Shown: positions 1 through 9,355, counted from the stretch's first letter. The stretch: DNA of 64,000 nt from Chloroflexota bacterium (GCA_026707145.1 JAPOXK010000023.1:62001-126000); one strand, 5' to 3'. A program made the numbers and translations. The notes: generated by a model not told the origin, from the sequence alone.

Positions 1-596
1 GGCGTCCACGCTAGGCCGCGCTGGCGACTCGCGTCCCAGCGCCAGGCGGTGGCTAAGTGCGGGCGCAGGCCGATCAAGGCGTCTCCGATGGGGACGTCGC
101 TTCCGCCGGTCCAGGCGACGACGTTGCGCCCCGCTCGCAACTGGAACAAGTGGTCCGCCGGTGCCGCCGCGCGCCGCCAGGTGACCGGACTCGGCCCACC
201 GATCCGGAACCAGTAGCCGACGCCATAGCGAAGCACCTGCAGCCCCTGGGCGTCTTGGGCCGCCGTCCGGGTGGCAGCGCGGCCGTCGACGTGATGAATG
301 GCCTCGACCTGCGGCAATGCATTGAAGACCTCACCGACGGCGCGGTCCTCGTCGATCCAGCCGACCAAGTTCCAACCGGGATACAACGTCGTCGTCACAT
401 CGTCCGCCGCCGAGATCCGGTCACCTGGCATCGCCAGGACAAGGGCGACGGCACACACCACTGCCAGCTTCCAAAGCAGAGGACGTAGGGAATGCAGATC
501 ACGCACACCGCGGGGGGTCGACGACAGTGGCAGCCATGCCGCCCCCAGGAGTACGGCGGCCGCGATCCCCATGACGGAGGCGTTTCCGAAGCGCAT
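1..596 (-). CDS. Secreted GWNLVGW-repeat protein (3' end outside window)
   Basis: This reading frame is open from an ATG at 596 to the left edge, so it is missing from the ORF track. A TGA lies two codons upstream of the ATG. About 198 residues are visible. A hydrophobic stretch at residues 8-25 is followed by a second one near 42-57 that ends before SAADD, which suggests membrane anchoring or export. The exported part holds LYPGWNLVGWIDED, a YWFRIGG segment and then LRAGRNVVAWTGG. This looks like two tandem copies of the Trp/Gly-rich repeat common in exported proteins of Chloroflexota. Function is unknown and the C-terminus is not in the window. Coding is well supported; the repeat assignment comes from pattern recognition. 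Confidence 0.75.
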   Translation of the reverse strand, partial: MRFGNASVMGIAAAVLLGAAWLPLSSTPRGVRDLHSLRPLLWKLAVVCAVALVLAMPGDRISAADDVTTTLYPGWNLVGWIDEDRAVGEVFNALPQVEAIHHVDGRAATRTAAQDAQGLQVLRYGVGYWFRIGGPSPVTWRRAAAPADHLFQLRAGRNVVAWTGGSDVPIGDALIGLRPHLATAWRWDASRQRGLAWT

Positions 597-722
597 CGAT
601 CAGGCATCTCGCTCGGAGCCGTTGTGAGTAATTATAGTCACTGCAATGGAAGAGACCGTGCGCGCTGGATTTCGACCCTCTCCAAATGACGGCTCGTTCG
701 TAGCCAACCAGAAACCCTTCCG

Positions 723-1457
723 TTACCGCGGGTTGGGGGGCTCGAAGAGGCTGCGGGCGATGGCGATGACGGCGTCGATATTACTGCCCAGTAGGCTCCC
801 GTCGTATCCGGCAATTCGATATCGGCTCTGCGTGGCGGCGTCGTAGACCCAGACCGTCACGGGGAAAAGATCAGAGTTGCTCGGCCCGGCCGGGCTGTAC
901 TGGACCAGCGCCGGCCGCCCGGCGATCAGGCGTGTCTCGGCGACGCCCAACGTATCGGCATTACTGCGCGACACCGCCGGTTCGGGCCAGCCTCTTAGTG
1001 TCGCGTGGGCTCCCTCAATGCGGACACCGAGATACCCCTCCGGGACCTGGTACGCCGCGATATACCCATAGGCCACATCTTCCGGATCGCTGGTGGCGTC
1101 TGCGAAGGTCCAACCGGCGGGCAGCACGGGGTCGCGCCAGTAGGGCAGGAGCCGGGCCTCGGCCAGGGTTTCCGCAAAGCGGCTCGTGTTGTAGGCGGGC
1201 GGCTCGTGGAATTCCGGATCCTCGGTCGCTCCCGTCCAGTCCTCCGGCACGATCTGGTAGATACCGTGGCGAATGGGGGTGGTGAGGCTGGACCCGCCCA
1301 AATTGGGCAGATCGCCCCATTCGAACGTGGCGGCGGTGTCGGCAGCGATGGGCCCGGTGCAGCCGACGAAGGCATAGGTCATCCAGGCCACGGCCAGGAG
1401 CCTCTGAGGCACCGTGCCGGTGGAGTCTGCTTTCACCTCGGTCACCTGGTAGCGCAC
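723..1457 (-). CDS. C-terminal part of a frameshifted lipoprotein
   Basis: This 244-residue ORF has no signal peptide of its own. Read upstream in the same frame it continues through a segment containing APGDLFEWRQADDCF. That segment aligns directly with the C-terminal EPGDLFEWRTYRD of the paralogous lipoprotein at 42988-43559. It is therefore very probably the second part of the gene that starts at 2133, separated by a single extra C in a CCC run (minus strand) at 1527-1529. The domain itself (with WTFADATSD and RSLFEPPNP) is not recognised. It would lie on the outer face of the membrane, tethered by the N-terminal lipidated Cys. The break may be a sequencing error or real decay. Confidence 0.65.
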   Translation of the reverse strand: MRYQVTEVKADSTGTVPQRLLAVAWMTYAFVGCTGPIAADTAATFEWGDLPNLGGSSLTTPIRHGIYQIVPEDWTGATEDPEFHEPPAYNTSRFAETLAEARLLPYWRDPVLPAGWTFADATSDPEDVAYGYIAAYQVPEGYLGVRIEGAHATLRGWPEPAVSRSNADTLGVAETRLIAGRPALVQYSPAGPSNSDLFPVTVWVYDAATQSRYRIAGYDGSLLGSNIDAVIAIARSLFEPPNPR

Positions 1458-1491
1458 GAAGCAGTCGTCAGCCTGGCGCCATTCGAAGAGG

Positions 1492-2133
1492 TCACCGGGT
1501 GCGACAGAGTCGTAGCGATCCGTTCCGGGAGATGCCGTGGGCGTCGTGCGTATGGATCAGGAGGGCCGTGGTCGTGCCATCGCGCAGTCCCTCGTAGGTG
1601 GAGACGGCGCTGGCCGGATCGTCTGGGTCGGCGAGGAAAGCGTAGTGGCCGGGCTCGGCCACCGCACCGCTGAGGTCGTAGGTGTCGTAGCGCAAGGGCA
1701 GAGGTGCAGGCTCTGGGGCTGGGGCTTCTTCTGACGCGGTTCCCGTGGGCTCGGCGGGCGGATCGACGGAATCCAACAAGACCCGGTCGCCGGGTAATGG
1801 CGGCGATTCCGGAGCGCCTATCTCAGGTGATGCAGGATCGCCAGCCGGCGAAGATGCGGCCAGCGGATCGGACTTGCTCTGGTCTCCGGGCGCTTCCGGA
1901 AGCGGAGGATCGAGCGGAGCCATTGGCGGTGACGGCGTCTCCGGCGCCGGGGCAGGAGTGGCTGGCGCGGGTGGCTCGATTGGGGCGGTAGGCGGTGTGG
2001 GGGTCTCCGTGGTCGCAGGCGGGGGATCGTCGTCTGGGGAGCCATCGCATGCTACGAGGATGCTCGCCAGCACCAGCACAAAGGCCGCTGTGAACAGGAA
2101 CGCCGGTCGCCGGAGGCCGTGCGGCACCATCAC
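1492..2133 (-). CDS. Lipoprotein, N-terminal part; frame broken near its 3' end
   Basis: The N-terminus is a signal peptide with a lipobox (SILVAC, lipidated Cys29). A Pro/Ala/Glu-rich linker of more than 100 residues follows, then a globular segment YDTYDLSGAVAEPGHYAFLADPDDPAS. The globular segment is closely matched by the lipoprotein at 42988-43559 (YDTYDRSGAVADTGHYAFLADLDD). After GIS the reading frame runs into an unrelated tail, NGSLRLCRTR, and stops. Removing one C at 1527-1529 restores the match to the paralogue and fuses this ORF to 723-1457, giving a protein of about 470 residues. It begins 8 bases after the large lipoprotein gene ends, so the two read as one transcript. Function is unknown. 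Confidence 0.7.
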   Translation of the reverse strand: MMVPHGLRRPAFLFTAAFVLVLASILVACDGSPDDDPPPATTETPTPPTAPIEPPAPATPAPAPETPSPPMAPLDPPLPEAPGDQSKSDPLAASSPAGDPASPEIGAPESPPLPGDRVLLDSVDPPAEPTGTASEEAPAPEPAPLPLRYDTYDLSGAVAEPGHYAFLADPDDPASAVSTYEGLRDGTTTALLIHTHDAHGISRNGSLRLCRTR

Positions 2134-2141
2134 CCCGTCTC

Positions 2142-4319
2142 CTAATCGAGTTCGATAAAGCCGATGATCTGAGGCCAGCGCCCCTCCCCCACGACTGCGC
2201 CGTCCAGCAGGACGCGGCAGGAGCGGGCGGGATTCTCGGGACAGTCGGCGCTGGCGCGGGACGGCTCCGGCGTGGGCGCGGGATGATAGAAGAAGTGGTC
2301 AAAAAATGCGATCTCCCCGTCGAGCGTGGCCGTCACCGCCCCGATCCACGTCTCTCCGTCCAGAAGCGAGAGCAGGATGGTGCTCGAGTCGCGGGTCCAG
2401 GCGTACGGCGTGCCGTCCGAATTGCGTGCCGGATTGAGGACGACCACGGGTCCCCCGGCCCACGGAACCACGCCCGAGGCACGCGCTAGGTCGTCCCGGT
2501 CGACACGTAGGAGCACGTCCCCAGAGGGAAGAGCGAACACAACCAACGCGTCGTAGAGGGCAAGAGCGATCTTCCGTCCGTCGGGGGAGACGCGCCAAGA
2601 TGTGGGCGACGGCCAGTGATCGTCGGACAGGGTTACCAGGTGCCCATCCAGACCGACATAGAACAGCCCTTTCTCCAGCCCAGCGACGATCCCGTCCTGG
2701 GCGGCCTGCACGACATCCAACTCGCGATAGGTGAAGACGGTCCAAGTGCGGCCCGCGCCGGCGTCGTAGGCGAGCACGCGCCGCGTCGCGATCGGCTCCA
2801 CGCCTTCGGCGCCGTCGGCAACCGTCAGGTAGTCCCCTTTGACCGAGTACAGGAAAAGCGGCCCGACCATCCCCTCATGCGGAGGTGGGGCCAAGGGCAC
2901 GGGCTCCCGCGTGACTGCGCTAGGGGTGATCCCCCGCAGCGCGACCCCCGCGAGAGGCTCCACGAGCCCGTGGAACTGGGTCCAGCCCCGGCCAACCCCT
3001 TGCCACACCACCCGCCCCTGGTATTCCACAGCAGCCGAAACTGGGTGCGGGCTCACGTAATAGGGGTCCTCAGTTGCCGAGGTCATGAGGGCGGGCGGCC
3101 GCAGCGCCCGCTCGACATCAAGCGACAGCGATCGGATCTCGCCGGTCGCCGTGTCCAGGATCCTGGGCTCGTCCGACGGGATGCGAAAGGCCTCGTCAAG
3201 CGGGATGCGGAAGGCGACGTACTGCGACCCGCCCAACCAGATCCTGCCTGGAAACGCAGAAGCCTCCATGACCCCATCGGTGTCGGCAATGGTCCACCGC
3301 AGCTCCCCCGTGGCCACATCGATCACGTCCCAGCTTTCCCAAATAACCCAATACTCGCCAATCTCGCGTAGCTCTCCGAACCGCAGGGCATAGCGGAGGT
3401 CGGGGGACAGGGACGACCAGTCCTGCGGCAGAACGCGAATGCTGCCGTCGAGGCCGAGCAGCGCGGTCCGTGGCGCCCCAGATCCGCGACCCGTGATGCT
3501 GAGCGCGGTTCCGTCCGCGTGCCAGTTGCCCACCCGCCACGACCCCTTCAGCGATAGATCGGTGTCCGTGACGCGCACGACTTCCCCACCACTGACGGTA
3601 TCAAGCACGCTGAGAATGGACTCACCGTCGCCGTACAGGACCGCGACGTGCATCCCGTCCGGGGAGACCTCGATCGCCTGGATCTCGGCGTGCTCGAAGA
3701 GCATAGTCTCGCTGTGGCCGTTGAGGGCCACACGGTGGACCTGCCCCATGCTCCAGACAAGCAGGCTTGTGCTGGCCGGCTGCACGGCCGAGCGGCCGAT
3801 GCTGTCTCCGCCGGGGAGCACGTTGCGGTAGTCGAAGGCGGGCCAGTACTTATCCGTACCGACGTCATAGAGGGAAACCCGCCGGATTTCAATCTCTCCA
3901 TCGTCCGATGCCTCTTCCACACCCACGCGCTCCGAAATGATGAGCAGCGGGCCAACCACAGGCACGGCGGGGCTGTTGGGTCCAGCCGTAAGCGGCACGA
4001 TCGGAGGAAGCACGTCCGCCGCGATCGGAGCGGAGGTATCCACAGCAGCGGCAATATCCGGAGTGGCGGCGGATGCGGTTACGTCTGCTTCGGTGACGGG
4101 CGCATCCACTTCGGTGAAGGTAGGTGTGGCATCTACCGGTGGAATAGGTGGCTCGGGTGACTCGATTGCCATGGCAATCTGTGGAGCAGCCTCGCTGGGA
4201 GCGGGCGACGGGTCGTCGCCTGAGGAACCGCCACACGCCGCCAGCCCGCTGGCCAGCAGCAATGCGAGGACGGGCATTAGCAGGCCGCGCCACGATCGCC
4301 GTGCCCGCCGGACCGGCAT
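2142..4319 (-). CDS. Large lipoprotein with duplicated propeller-like body
   Basis: The start is placed at the ATG at 4319 rather than 4406. It is preceded by AGAGGGG and begins a clear lipoprotein signal peptide with the lipobox LAAC (Cys29). After an acidic, Ala/Pro-rich linker to about residue 100 the protein contains two related halves. Each opens with GPL(L/F)-(I/Y)S, then RRV-(S/L)-YD and a W-(P/T)-(A/V)-F-x-YR segment, followed by VSPDG-type blades. The VSPDG turns and short beta-rich repeats suggest a WD40-like or TolB-like beta propeller. It is likely anchored on the outer membrane face. The segment just upstream (GTCCAA-TTAACGCC on the plus strand) is repeated upstream of the lipoprotein at 43559, so the leader is shared between paralogues. 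Binding partner unknown. Confidence 0.8.
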   Translation of the reverse strand: MPVRRARRSWRGLLMPVLALLLASGLAACGGSSGDDPSPAPSEAAPQIAMAIESPEPPIPPVDATPTFTEVDAPVTEADVTASAATPDIAAAVDTSAPIAADVLPPIVPLTAGPNSPAVPVVGPLLIISERVGVEEASDDGEIEIRRVSLYDVGTDKYWPAFDYRNVLPGGDSIGRSAVQPASTSLLVWSMGQVHRVALNGHSETMLFEHAEIQAIEVSPDGMHVAVLYGDGESILSVLDTVSGGEVVRVTDTDLSLKGSWRVGNWHADGTALSITGRGSGAPRTALLGLDGSIRVLPQDWSSLSPDLRYALRFGELREIGEYWVIWESWDVIDVATGELRWTIADTDGVMEASAFPGRIWLGGSQYVAFRIPLDEAFRIPSDEPRILDTATGEIRSLSLDVERALRPPALMTSATEDPYYVSPHPVSAAVEYQGRVVWQGVGRGWTQFHGLVEPLAGVALRGITPSAVTREPVPLAPPPHEGMVGPLFLYSVKGDYLTVADGAEGVEPIATRRVLAYDAGAGRTWTVFTYRELDVVQAAQDGIVAGLEKGLFYVGLDGHLVTLSDDHWPSPTSWRVSPDGRKIALALYDALVVFALPSGDVLLRVDRDDLARASGVVPWAGGPVVVLNPARNSDGTPYAWTRDSSTILLSLLDGETWIGAVTATLDGEIAFFDHFFYHPAPTPEPSRASADCPENPARSCRVLLDGAVVGEGRWPQIIGFIELD

Positions 4320-4497
4320 AGGGCCCCTCTCAGCCTTCTCGTCCAACTTAACGCCACTGCCAGGGGAGTAGTTCCGCGCGGGCCCCACGATCGGGTCGCC
4401 CCGCACGCGCGGGCGTGATTTAGTGGCCCGTCAGTGGACTGTGGACCGGTCCGTCGATCGGGGCATGTTCAGAACCCCTGAAATCCTAGAGAGATTG

Positions 4498-4574
4498 TGG
4501 TCGGGGCGACTGGATTTGAACCAGCGACCTCTTGACCCCCAGTCAAGTGCGCTACCGGACTGCGCCACGCCCCG
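4498..4574 (-). tRNA. tRNA-Pro (anticodon GGG)
   Basis: Read on the minus strand, the sequence folds into a complete cloverleaf. The acceptor stem is CGGGGCG with CGCCCCG, the anticodon stem is CTTGA/TCAAG around loop CTGGGGG (anticodon GGG), and the T arm is CTGG-TTCAAAT-CCAG. A73 is followed by an encoded CCA at 4498-4500. It sits alone between the lipoprotein gene and the gene for a small membrane protein. Confidence 0.95.
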
Positions 4575-4650
4575 ACGGCCGGTTGGAATGATGCTAGCAG
4601 GCGGGCACGCTAGTGCCGCGGCCGCGCCGGGGCGGGCGGGGGCGGCTCGT

Positions 4651-4971
4651 CTATCCGTCGCGGATCACGTTGAACAGAATGATGACGATGAAGATGACGA
4701 GCGGGATGATCCAAGAACGGTTGCGGCGGCGGGCTTTCTCGCTCGATTGCGCATCTGGGATGGGGCCCCCCTCCGGAGTGCCGGCGCGGGGAGGGGCGGC
4801 CATGGAGGGCGGTGGTTGCTCCGCACCGGGCGCGGCTTGGGTGCCTTCGGCCCGGTTCGCATCGCGCGCGATGCGGGCGGCGTCGCGCTCGGCGTCTTTC
4901 CACATGCTCGCGCCGGCGTTCTGAAAGGGGTCCTCGAAGTCGTCTGATTGCTTGTAGGGATCGTCGCTCAT
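4651..4971 (-). CDS. Small C-tail-anchored membrane protein
   Basis: The product has 106 residues with an acidic N-terminus (MSDDPYKQSDDFEDPF), a Pro/Ala-rich middle and a basic patch (EKARRRNRS). One C-terminal transmembrane helix follows (WIIPLVIFIVIILFNVI, about residues 87-103). A good ribosome binding site (AAGGAG) precedes the ATG. It starts 35 bases after mfd on the same strand and is probably cotranscribed. No family is recognised. The topology suggests a cytoplasmic soluble portion held at the inner face of the membrane. Confidence 0.75.
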   Translation of the reverse strand: MSDDPYKQSDDFEDPFQNAGASMWKDAERDAARIARDANRAEGTQAAPGAEQPPPSMAAPPRAGTPEGGPIPDAQSSEKARRRNRSWIIPLVIFIVIILFNVIRDG

Positions 4972-5006
4972 GGGGGCTCCTTGGTTGCAGTGTAGATCGC
5001 GGACGC

Positions 5007-8000
5007 TTATGGATGCGCTGCCGGCGACGGTATCGAGGCGGCCGGCTGCGTGCTTCCGTCCGGGGCGAGCTGCAGCAGGGTGCGGAGCGCGGCCTCCAGG
5101 GCGGGTAGCCAGTCGTCGCCGAGCGCGTGGGGCTGAAACCGGATCAGGGTGCGGCCGACTGCGACGCCGGGCGGCAGCGCGGTCGGCGGCAGCTGTGGCG
5201 GCCGGATGCCCGCGGCCAGGCGCAGGACGAACGCGTTTTCCTCGCGGGCGAGTGACGTGGCGCCGAGGTTGGCGGCGAGGGTGCGGATCCGGATGGCCGC
5301 GATGAGGGTTGCCAGCGGGCGGGGGATGGGGCCGAAGCGGTCGACGAGGGCGGCGGCGAGGTCGTCCGCGGCCGAGAGCTGGGCGACGGCCGCCAGCTCT
5401 TGGTAGACCGCCAGACGCAGGTTGGTGTCCGGGATGTAGCTTTCGGGGATATGGGCGGCGATGGGGAGGTCGAGGGCGACGGCGGGGGGACGTTGTAACG
5501 GTTCGGGCGGGCGCCCTTCCTGCGCGGCCCGCAGCTGCTCGACGGCCTCGGCCAGCAGCTGCGTGTAGAGCTCGAAGCCGACGGCGCCGATGTGCCCGCT
5601 CTGCTCGGCGCCGAGCAGGCTGCCGGCTCCGCGGATCTCGAGGTCGCGCATGGCGATCTGAAAACCGGCGCCGAGTTCGGTGGCTTCGAAGATCGCTTGG
5701 AGCCGCTTTTGGGAGGGCTCGGTGAGGCCGGCGTAGCGGTCGTAGAGGAGATAAGCGTAGGCCTGCGCGGCGCCGCGCCCGACGCGCCCGCGCAGCTGGT
5801 AGAGCTGCGCCAGTCCAAGCCGGTGCGCCTGGTGGATGATGATGGTGTTGACGTTGGGGATGTCCAGGCCGGACTCGATGATGGTGGTGCAGACGAGGAT
5901 GTCGGTCGCGCCGGCGGTGAAATCGAGCATGATGCGTTCGAGGTCGCGCTCCGGCATCTGCCCGTGGGCGACGGCGATGCGGGCCTCTGGGACGAGGTCG
6001 CGCAGCCAGCCGGCGATCGTTTCGATGGAGCGAACGCGGTTGTGCACGAAGTAGAGCTGGCCCCCGCGATCGAGCTCGCGGATGATCGCCTCGCGCACGG
6101 TTTGGTCGTCGGTTTCCATGACGTAGGTGGCGATGGGCAGGCGCTCCTCCGGGGGCGTTTCAATGGTGGAGACGTCGCGGATGCCGGCGAGCGCCATGTG
6201 GAGGGTGCGGGGGATGGGGGTGGCGGAGAGGGTGAGGACGTCGACCTCCCGGCGGAGCTGCTTGAGCCGCTCCTTGTGGGCGACGCCGAAGCGCTGCTCT
6301 TCGTCGATGACGACGAGGCCGAGCGATTTGAACTGGACATCCCGCTGGAGGAGCCGGTGGGTACCGATGAGGATGTCGATGCGGCCGGCGGCCAAGTCCT
6401 GGAGGATGGCACGTTGGGCGGCGGGGGAGCGGAAGCGGGAGAGGACCTCGACGCGTACGGGAAAGGGAGCGAGCCGCGCGCGGAAGGTTTCTTCGTGCTG
6501 CTGCGCGAGGACGGTGGTGGGGACCAGCATCGCCGTCTGCTGCCCGGCGGTGGCGACCCGGAAGGCGGCACGGACGGCGATTTCGGTCTTCCCGTAGCCG
6601 ACGTCGCCGATGATGATGCGGTCCATGGGGCGGGGGCGGGCTTGGTCGGCGCGGACGGCTTGGGCGGCGGCGGCTTGATCGGGCGTTTCAATAAAAGGGA
6701 AAGAGGCCTCCAGCTCCATATGCCAGGGACCGTCGGAGGGGATGGCGACTCCCGGCAGGATCTCGCGCGCGGCGTAAAGTTTGAGGAGGGATTCCGCGAG
6801 TTCGCGGACGGAGGCGCGGACCCGCTGCTTGGCGCGCGCCCATTGCTGGGTGCCGAGGCGGGTCAGGGTGGGGGGCGCGTCGCTGGCGCCGACGTAGCGC
6901 TGGAGACGATGGAGCTGGTCGGTGGGGACGAGGAGGCGGTCGTTGCCGGCGTAGGCGAGTTGCAGATACTCCCGCTGCCGGTCGCCGACCTGCTCTCGCG
7001 TCAGTCCTACGAAGCGACCGATGCCGTGCTCAATATGCACGACGAGGTCGCCCGGTTGCAGGTCTTGGAGGAAGGTGGCGTGCTTGCGGCTCCGCTTGGC
7101 GACCGTACGGCGCTGCTTGGCGAAGCCGAAAATCTCGGCGTCGGTGAGCAGGGTGAGGGGATCTTGGTCGCGCTGGAGGCGCCAGCCCTGGGGTGCGGAG
7201 CCGTGCAGCACCGTGAGAGCGGTGCCGTCGGGAGTGACGCCGGCTGCGAGGTCGTGCTCGGCGAATAGCGAGACGAGGCGGGGTGCCTGCTGGGTGATGA
7301 GCACGGTGCGCGCCCGGGGCGCGCGCGGCCGCCTGAGGTCGTCGATGAGGGTGCGGAGCCGGCCGCCGTAGGCCTCCACCGGCTGGAAAGGGAGGCGGGT
7401 GACCGGGGTGCTGTGCGCGTCGCTGGCGAAGCGAGCGAAGTTGACGCGGGGACGGGTGTCGGCGGGGGTACTGACGGCGGAGAAGGCGACGTGGGGGAGG
7501 GGGAGACGTGCGGGGATCCGCCCGCCCGCCTCGAGATCGTCGCGGACGCGCGTGTCTTCCTGAACGATGTCGTCGAGGAGAGCGCGGGATTCGTCCGGCT
7601 CGTCCCAGATCACGAGCGTTTCCGGCGGCAGATGGTCCCAAAGGAGGCCGCGCGCGATGAAGGGCGTCCAGAAGCCGAGTTGCGAGGGCAGCGAGACCCG
7701 AGTGATCTGCTCCAGGTCGGCGGCGAAGGCGGTAGCGGCTTCGCCGCGGAGACCTTCCAGATCGAGCGAGGAGGCCAGTGCGATGGCGTCCTCGCCTGCT
7801 TCGGCCTCGGTCGCGACGCCGAGCGGGATTTCCCGCAGCGTTGCGATGGAGCGCTGCGTGGTGGGATCGAAGCGGCGCAGGCTTGCGATTTCGTCGCCGA
7901 GGAGTTCGATGCGGAGGGGGGCGTCGTCGGTGGCGGGGAAGACGTCGACGATGCCGCCGCGGCGGGCAAAGACGCCGGGCTCGTCGACCACGGTGGCGGA

Positions 8001-8558
8001 TCGGTAGCCGCCGCCGTCGAGAGCGGAGAGGAAGGGGCCGAGGGGGAGCCGTCCGCCGACCTGAAGCCGGGGGAGGCTGAGGCCGGCGGGCGCGTTGGCG
8101 TCGGCGGTCGCGGCGCGCGTGCGCTGCGCCAAGGCTTGCACGTCCGTGACGACGAGAGGGCGGGCGTCGCGGGGGGCGAGTGCGGCGAGGACGCGCAGGC
8201 GGGCACGGCTGGCGGCGCTTTCCCGCGCGGTGCGCTCGTACGGGAGCGACTCACGGGGCGGGAAGAGCAGAAGCGCGTCGCCCTGACGGGGCGGCAGCCA
8301 AGCGCGGAGCTCTTCCAGGTAGTCTTGCGCGAGGGTGGGTTTGGAGGTGACCAGGAGGATCGGTCCGTCGTATAGGCGCCGCAGGGCAGCGACCACGGCC
8401 GCCTTGGCGCCGTCGGGCAGGCCGAGGGTGTGGGACGCTCGCCGGGTCCGCGTCGGCGTGCAGCCGATCGCCTCGCGCACCGCCGCTTCGATATCGGGGA
8501 GCAAGGCCGATAAGAGGCCTGCGGATTGGATGTGGGCCGAGTCAGGGCTGGCGCTCAC
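5007..8558 (-). CDS. mfd: Transcription-repair coupling factor Mfd
   Basis: Mfd removes RNA polymerase stalled at DNA lesions and recruits UvrA. The product has the family length (about 1180 residues) and domain order. A UvrB-like N-terminal half is followed by the RNA-polymerase-interacting region near residue 510 (GDLVVHIEHGIGRFVGL), the RecG-like translocase with Walker A GDVGYGKTE near 660 and DEEQ near 758, and the C-terminal TRCF domain. The ORF track opens at a TTG at 8579. A GTG at 8558 (VSASPDSAHIQ) has a better upstream purine tract (AGGACGG) and was chosen, but the TTG cannot be excluded. pth lies upstream on the same strand. Confidence 0.97.
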   Translation of the reverse strand: MSASPDSAHIQSAGLLSALLPDIEAAVREAIGCTPTRTRRASHTLGLPDGAKAAVVAALRRLYDGPILLVTSKPTLAQDYLEELRAWLPPRQGDALLLFPPRESLPYERTARESAASRARLRVLAALAPRDARPLVVTDVQALAQRTRAATADANAPAGLSLPRLQVGGRLPLGPFLSALDGGGYRSATVVDEPGVFARRGGIVDVFPATDDAPLRIELLGDEIASLRRFDPTTQRSIATLREIPLGVATEAEAGEDAIALASSLDLEGLRGEAATAFAADLEQITRVSLPSQLGFWTPFIARGLLWDHLPPETLVIWDEPDESRALLDDIVQEDTRVRDDLEAGGRIPARLPLPHVAFSAVSTPADTRPRVNFARFASDAHSTPVTRLPFQPVEAYGGRLRTLIDDLRRPRAPRARTVLITQQAPRLVSLFAEHDLAAGVTPDGTALTVLHGSAPQGWRLQRDQDPLTLLTDAEIFGFAKQRRTVAKRSRKHATFLQDLQPGDLVVHIEHGIGRFVGLTREQVGDRQREYLQLAYAGNDRLLVPTDQLHRLQRYVGASDAPPTLTRLGTQQWARAKQRVRASVRELAESLLKLYAAREILPGVAIPSDGPWHMELEASFPFIETPDQAAAAQAVRADQARPRPMDRIIIGDVGYGKTEIAVRAAFRVATAGQQTAMLVPTTVLAQQHEETFRARLAPFPVRVEVLSRFRSPAAQRAILQDLAAGRIDILIGTHRLLQRDVQFKSLGLVVIDEEQRFGVAHKERLKQLRREVDVLTLSATPIPRTLHMALAGIRDVSTIETPPEERLPIATYVMETDDQTVREAIIRELDRGGQLYFVHNRVRSIETIAGWLRDLVPEARIAVAHGQMPERDLERIMLDFTAGATDILVCTTIIESGLDIPNVNTIIIHQAHRLGLAQLYQLRGRVGRGAAQAYAYLLYDRYAGLTEPSQKRLQAIFEATELGAGFQIAMRDLEIRGAGSLLGAEQSGHIGAVGFELYTQLLAEAVEQLRAAQEGRPPEPLQRPPAVALDLPIAAHIPESYIPDTNLRLAVYQELAAVAQLSAADDLAAALVDRFGPIPRPLATLIAAIRIRTLAANLGATSLAREENAFVLRLAAGIRPPQLPPTALPPGVAVGRTLIRFQPHALGDDWLPALEAALRTLLQLAPDGSTQPAASIPSPAAHP

Positions 8559-8704
8559 TCGTGCTGCCGTCCTCGCCAAGGCTTGGCGGAGACCGGCCGC
8601 ATGACCCTGCCCTCCGCCGTATCGCTTTGATGGGTTGAGTGTAGGCCGCTCGAATGCTGCGGCCTTCCGCGCTCCTGCCGCGTGCGGCGGAGGGGCTCTC
8701 CGGC

Positions 8705-9355
8705 CTAGCCGTCCACGGCGGCGTTGAAGCGGTTCATGGCGGTCTCGACACCATCCCGGAGGATGGCGATGATCGCTTCGGCGGCTTTCGCTTCGGCCTG
8801 CGCGAGCGCGGCGGCTTGGTCCGGGCCGGGGTCGGCGAGGACGTAGTCGCTGACGGCGCCGGGGTCCCAGGACGGCTGACCGTGGACGAGCGGGCGGCCG
8901 ATGCCAATGCGAACGCGGGGAAAATCCAGCGAGCCGACCGCTTGCGCGATCGAGCGCATACCCTTCTGGCCGCCGTCGCCGCCGCCGGGGCGGATCCGGA
9001 CGCGGCCGTTGGGCAAGTCGACTTCGTCGTAGACGAGGATCAGGGCACTGGGATCGGCGCGGTGGCGGGTGAGCAGCGCCTGGACCGCGCGGCCGCTTTC
9101 ATTCATGTAGGTGCGTGGCTTGGCGAGGACGACCGGGCCGTAGGGTGTTTGGCCTTGTCCGCTCCAGGCGAGTTTGGCCTTGTCTTCCAGGGGCAGGCGC
9201 AGGCGCTCCGCCAGGCGCTCAACGACGCGGGCGCCCACATTGTGGCGGTGCCTGGCGTACGGAGCGCCGGGATTGCCGAGACCCACGACGATGCGGGCGC
9301 CGGGCAGCGCCGGAGAGCGGACGCGCAGCAGACGGGCGAGGCGGCGCCTGGGCAT
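8705..9355 (-). CDS. pth: Peptidyl-tRNA hydrolase
   Basis: This enzyme cleaves peptidyl-tRNA released from ribosomes, recycling tRNA in the cytosol. The 216-residue product shows the family signatures VVGLGNPGAPYARHRHNVG (with the catalytic Asn and His), YMNESG, and VYDEVDLPNGRVRIRPGG followed by GGQKGMRSI. A basic N-terminal extension (MPRRRLARLLRVRSPALPG) precedes the usual start of the fold. The true start could be a few codons further in. It lies about 150 bases upstream of mfd in the same direction. Confidence 0.96.
   Translation of the reverse strand: MPRRRLARLLRVRSPALPGARIVVGLGNPGAPYARHRHNVGARVVERLAERLRLPLEDKAKLAWSGQGQTPYGPVVLAKPRTYMNESGRAVQALLTRHRADPSALILVYDEVDLPNGRVRIRPGGGDGGQKGMRSIAQAVGSLDFPRVRIGIGRPLVHGQPSWDPGAVSDYVLADPGPDQAAALAQAEAKAAEAIIAILRDGVETAMNRFNAAVDG

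Noticed and set aside
5592-7268. 558-residue plus-strand ORF inside mfd
   Set aside because: It is antisense to the Mfd helicase domains and Gly/Asp-rich, typical of shadow frames in high-GC genes.
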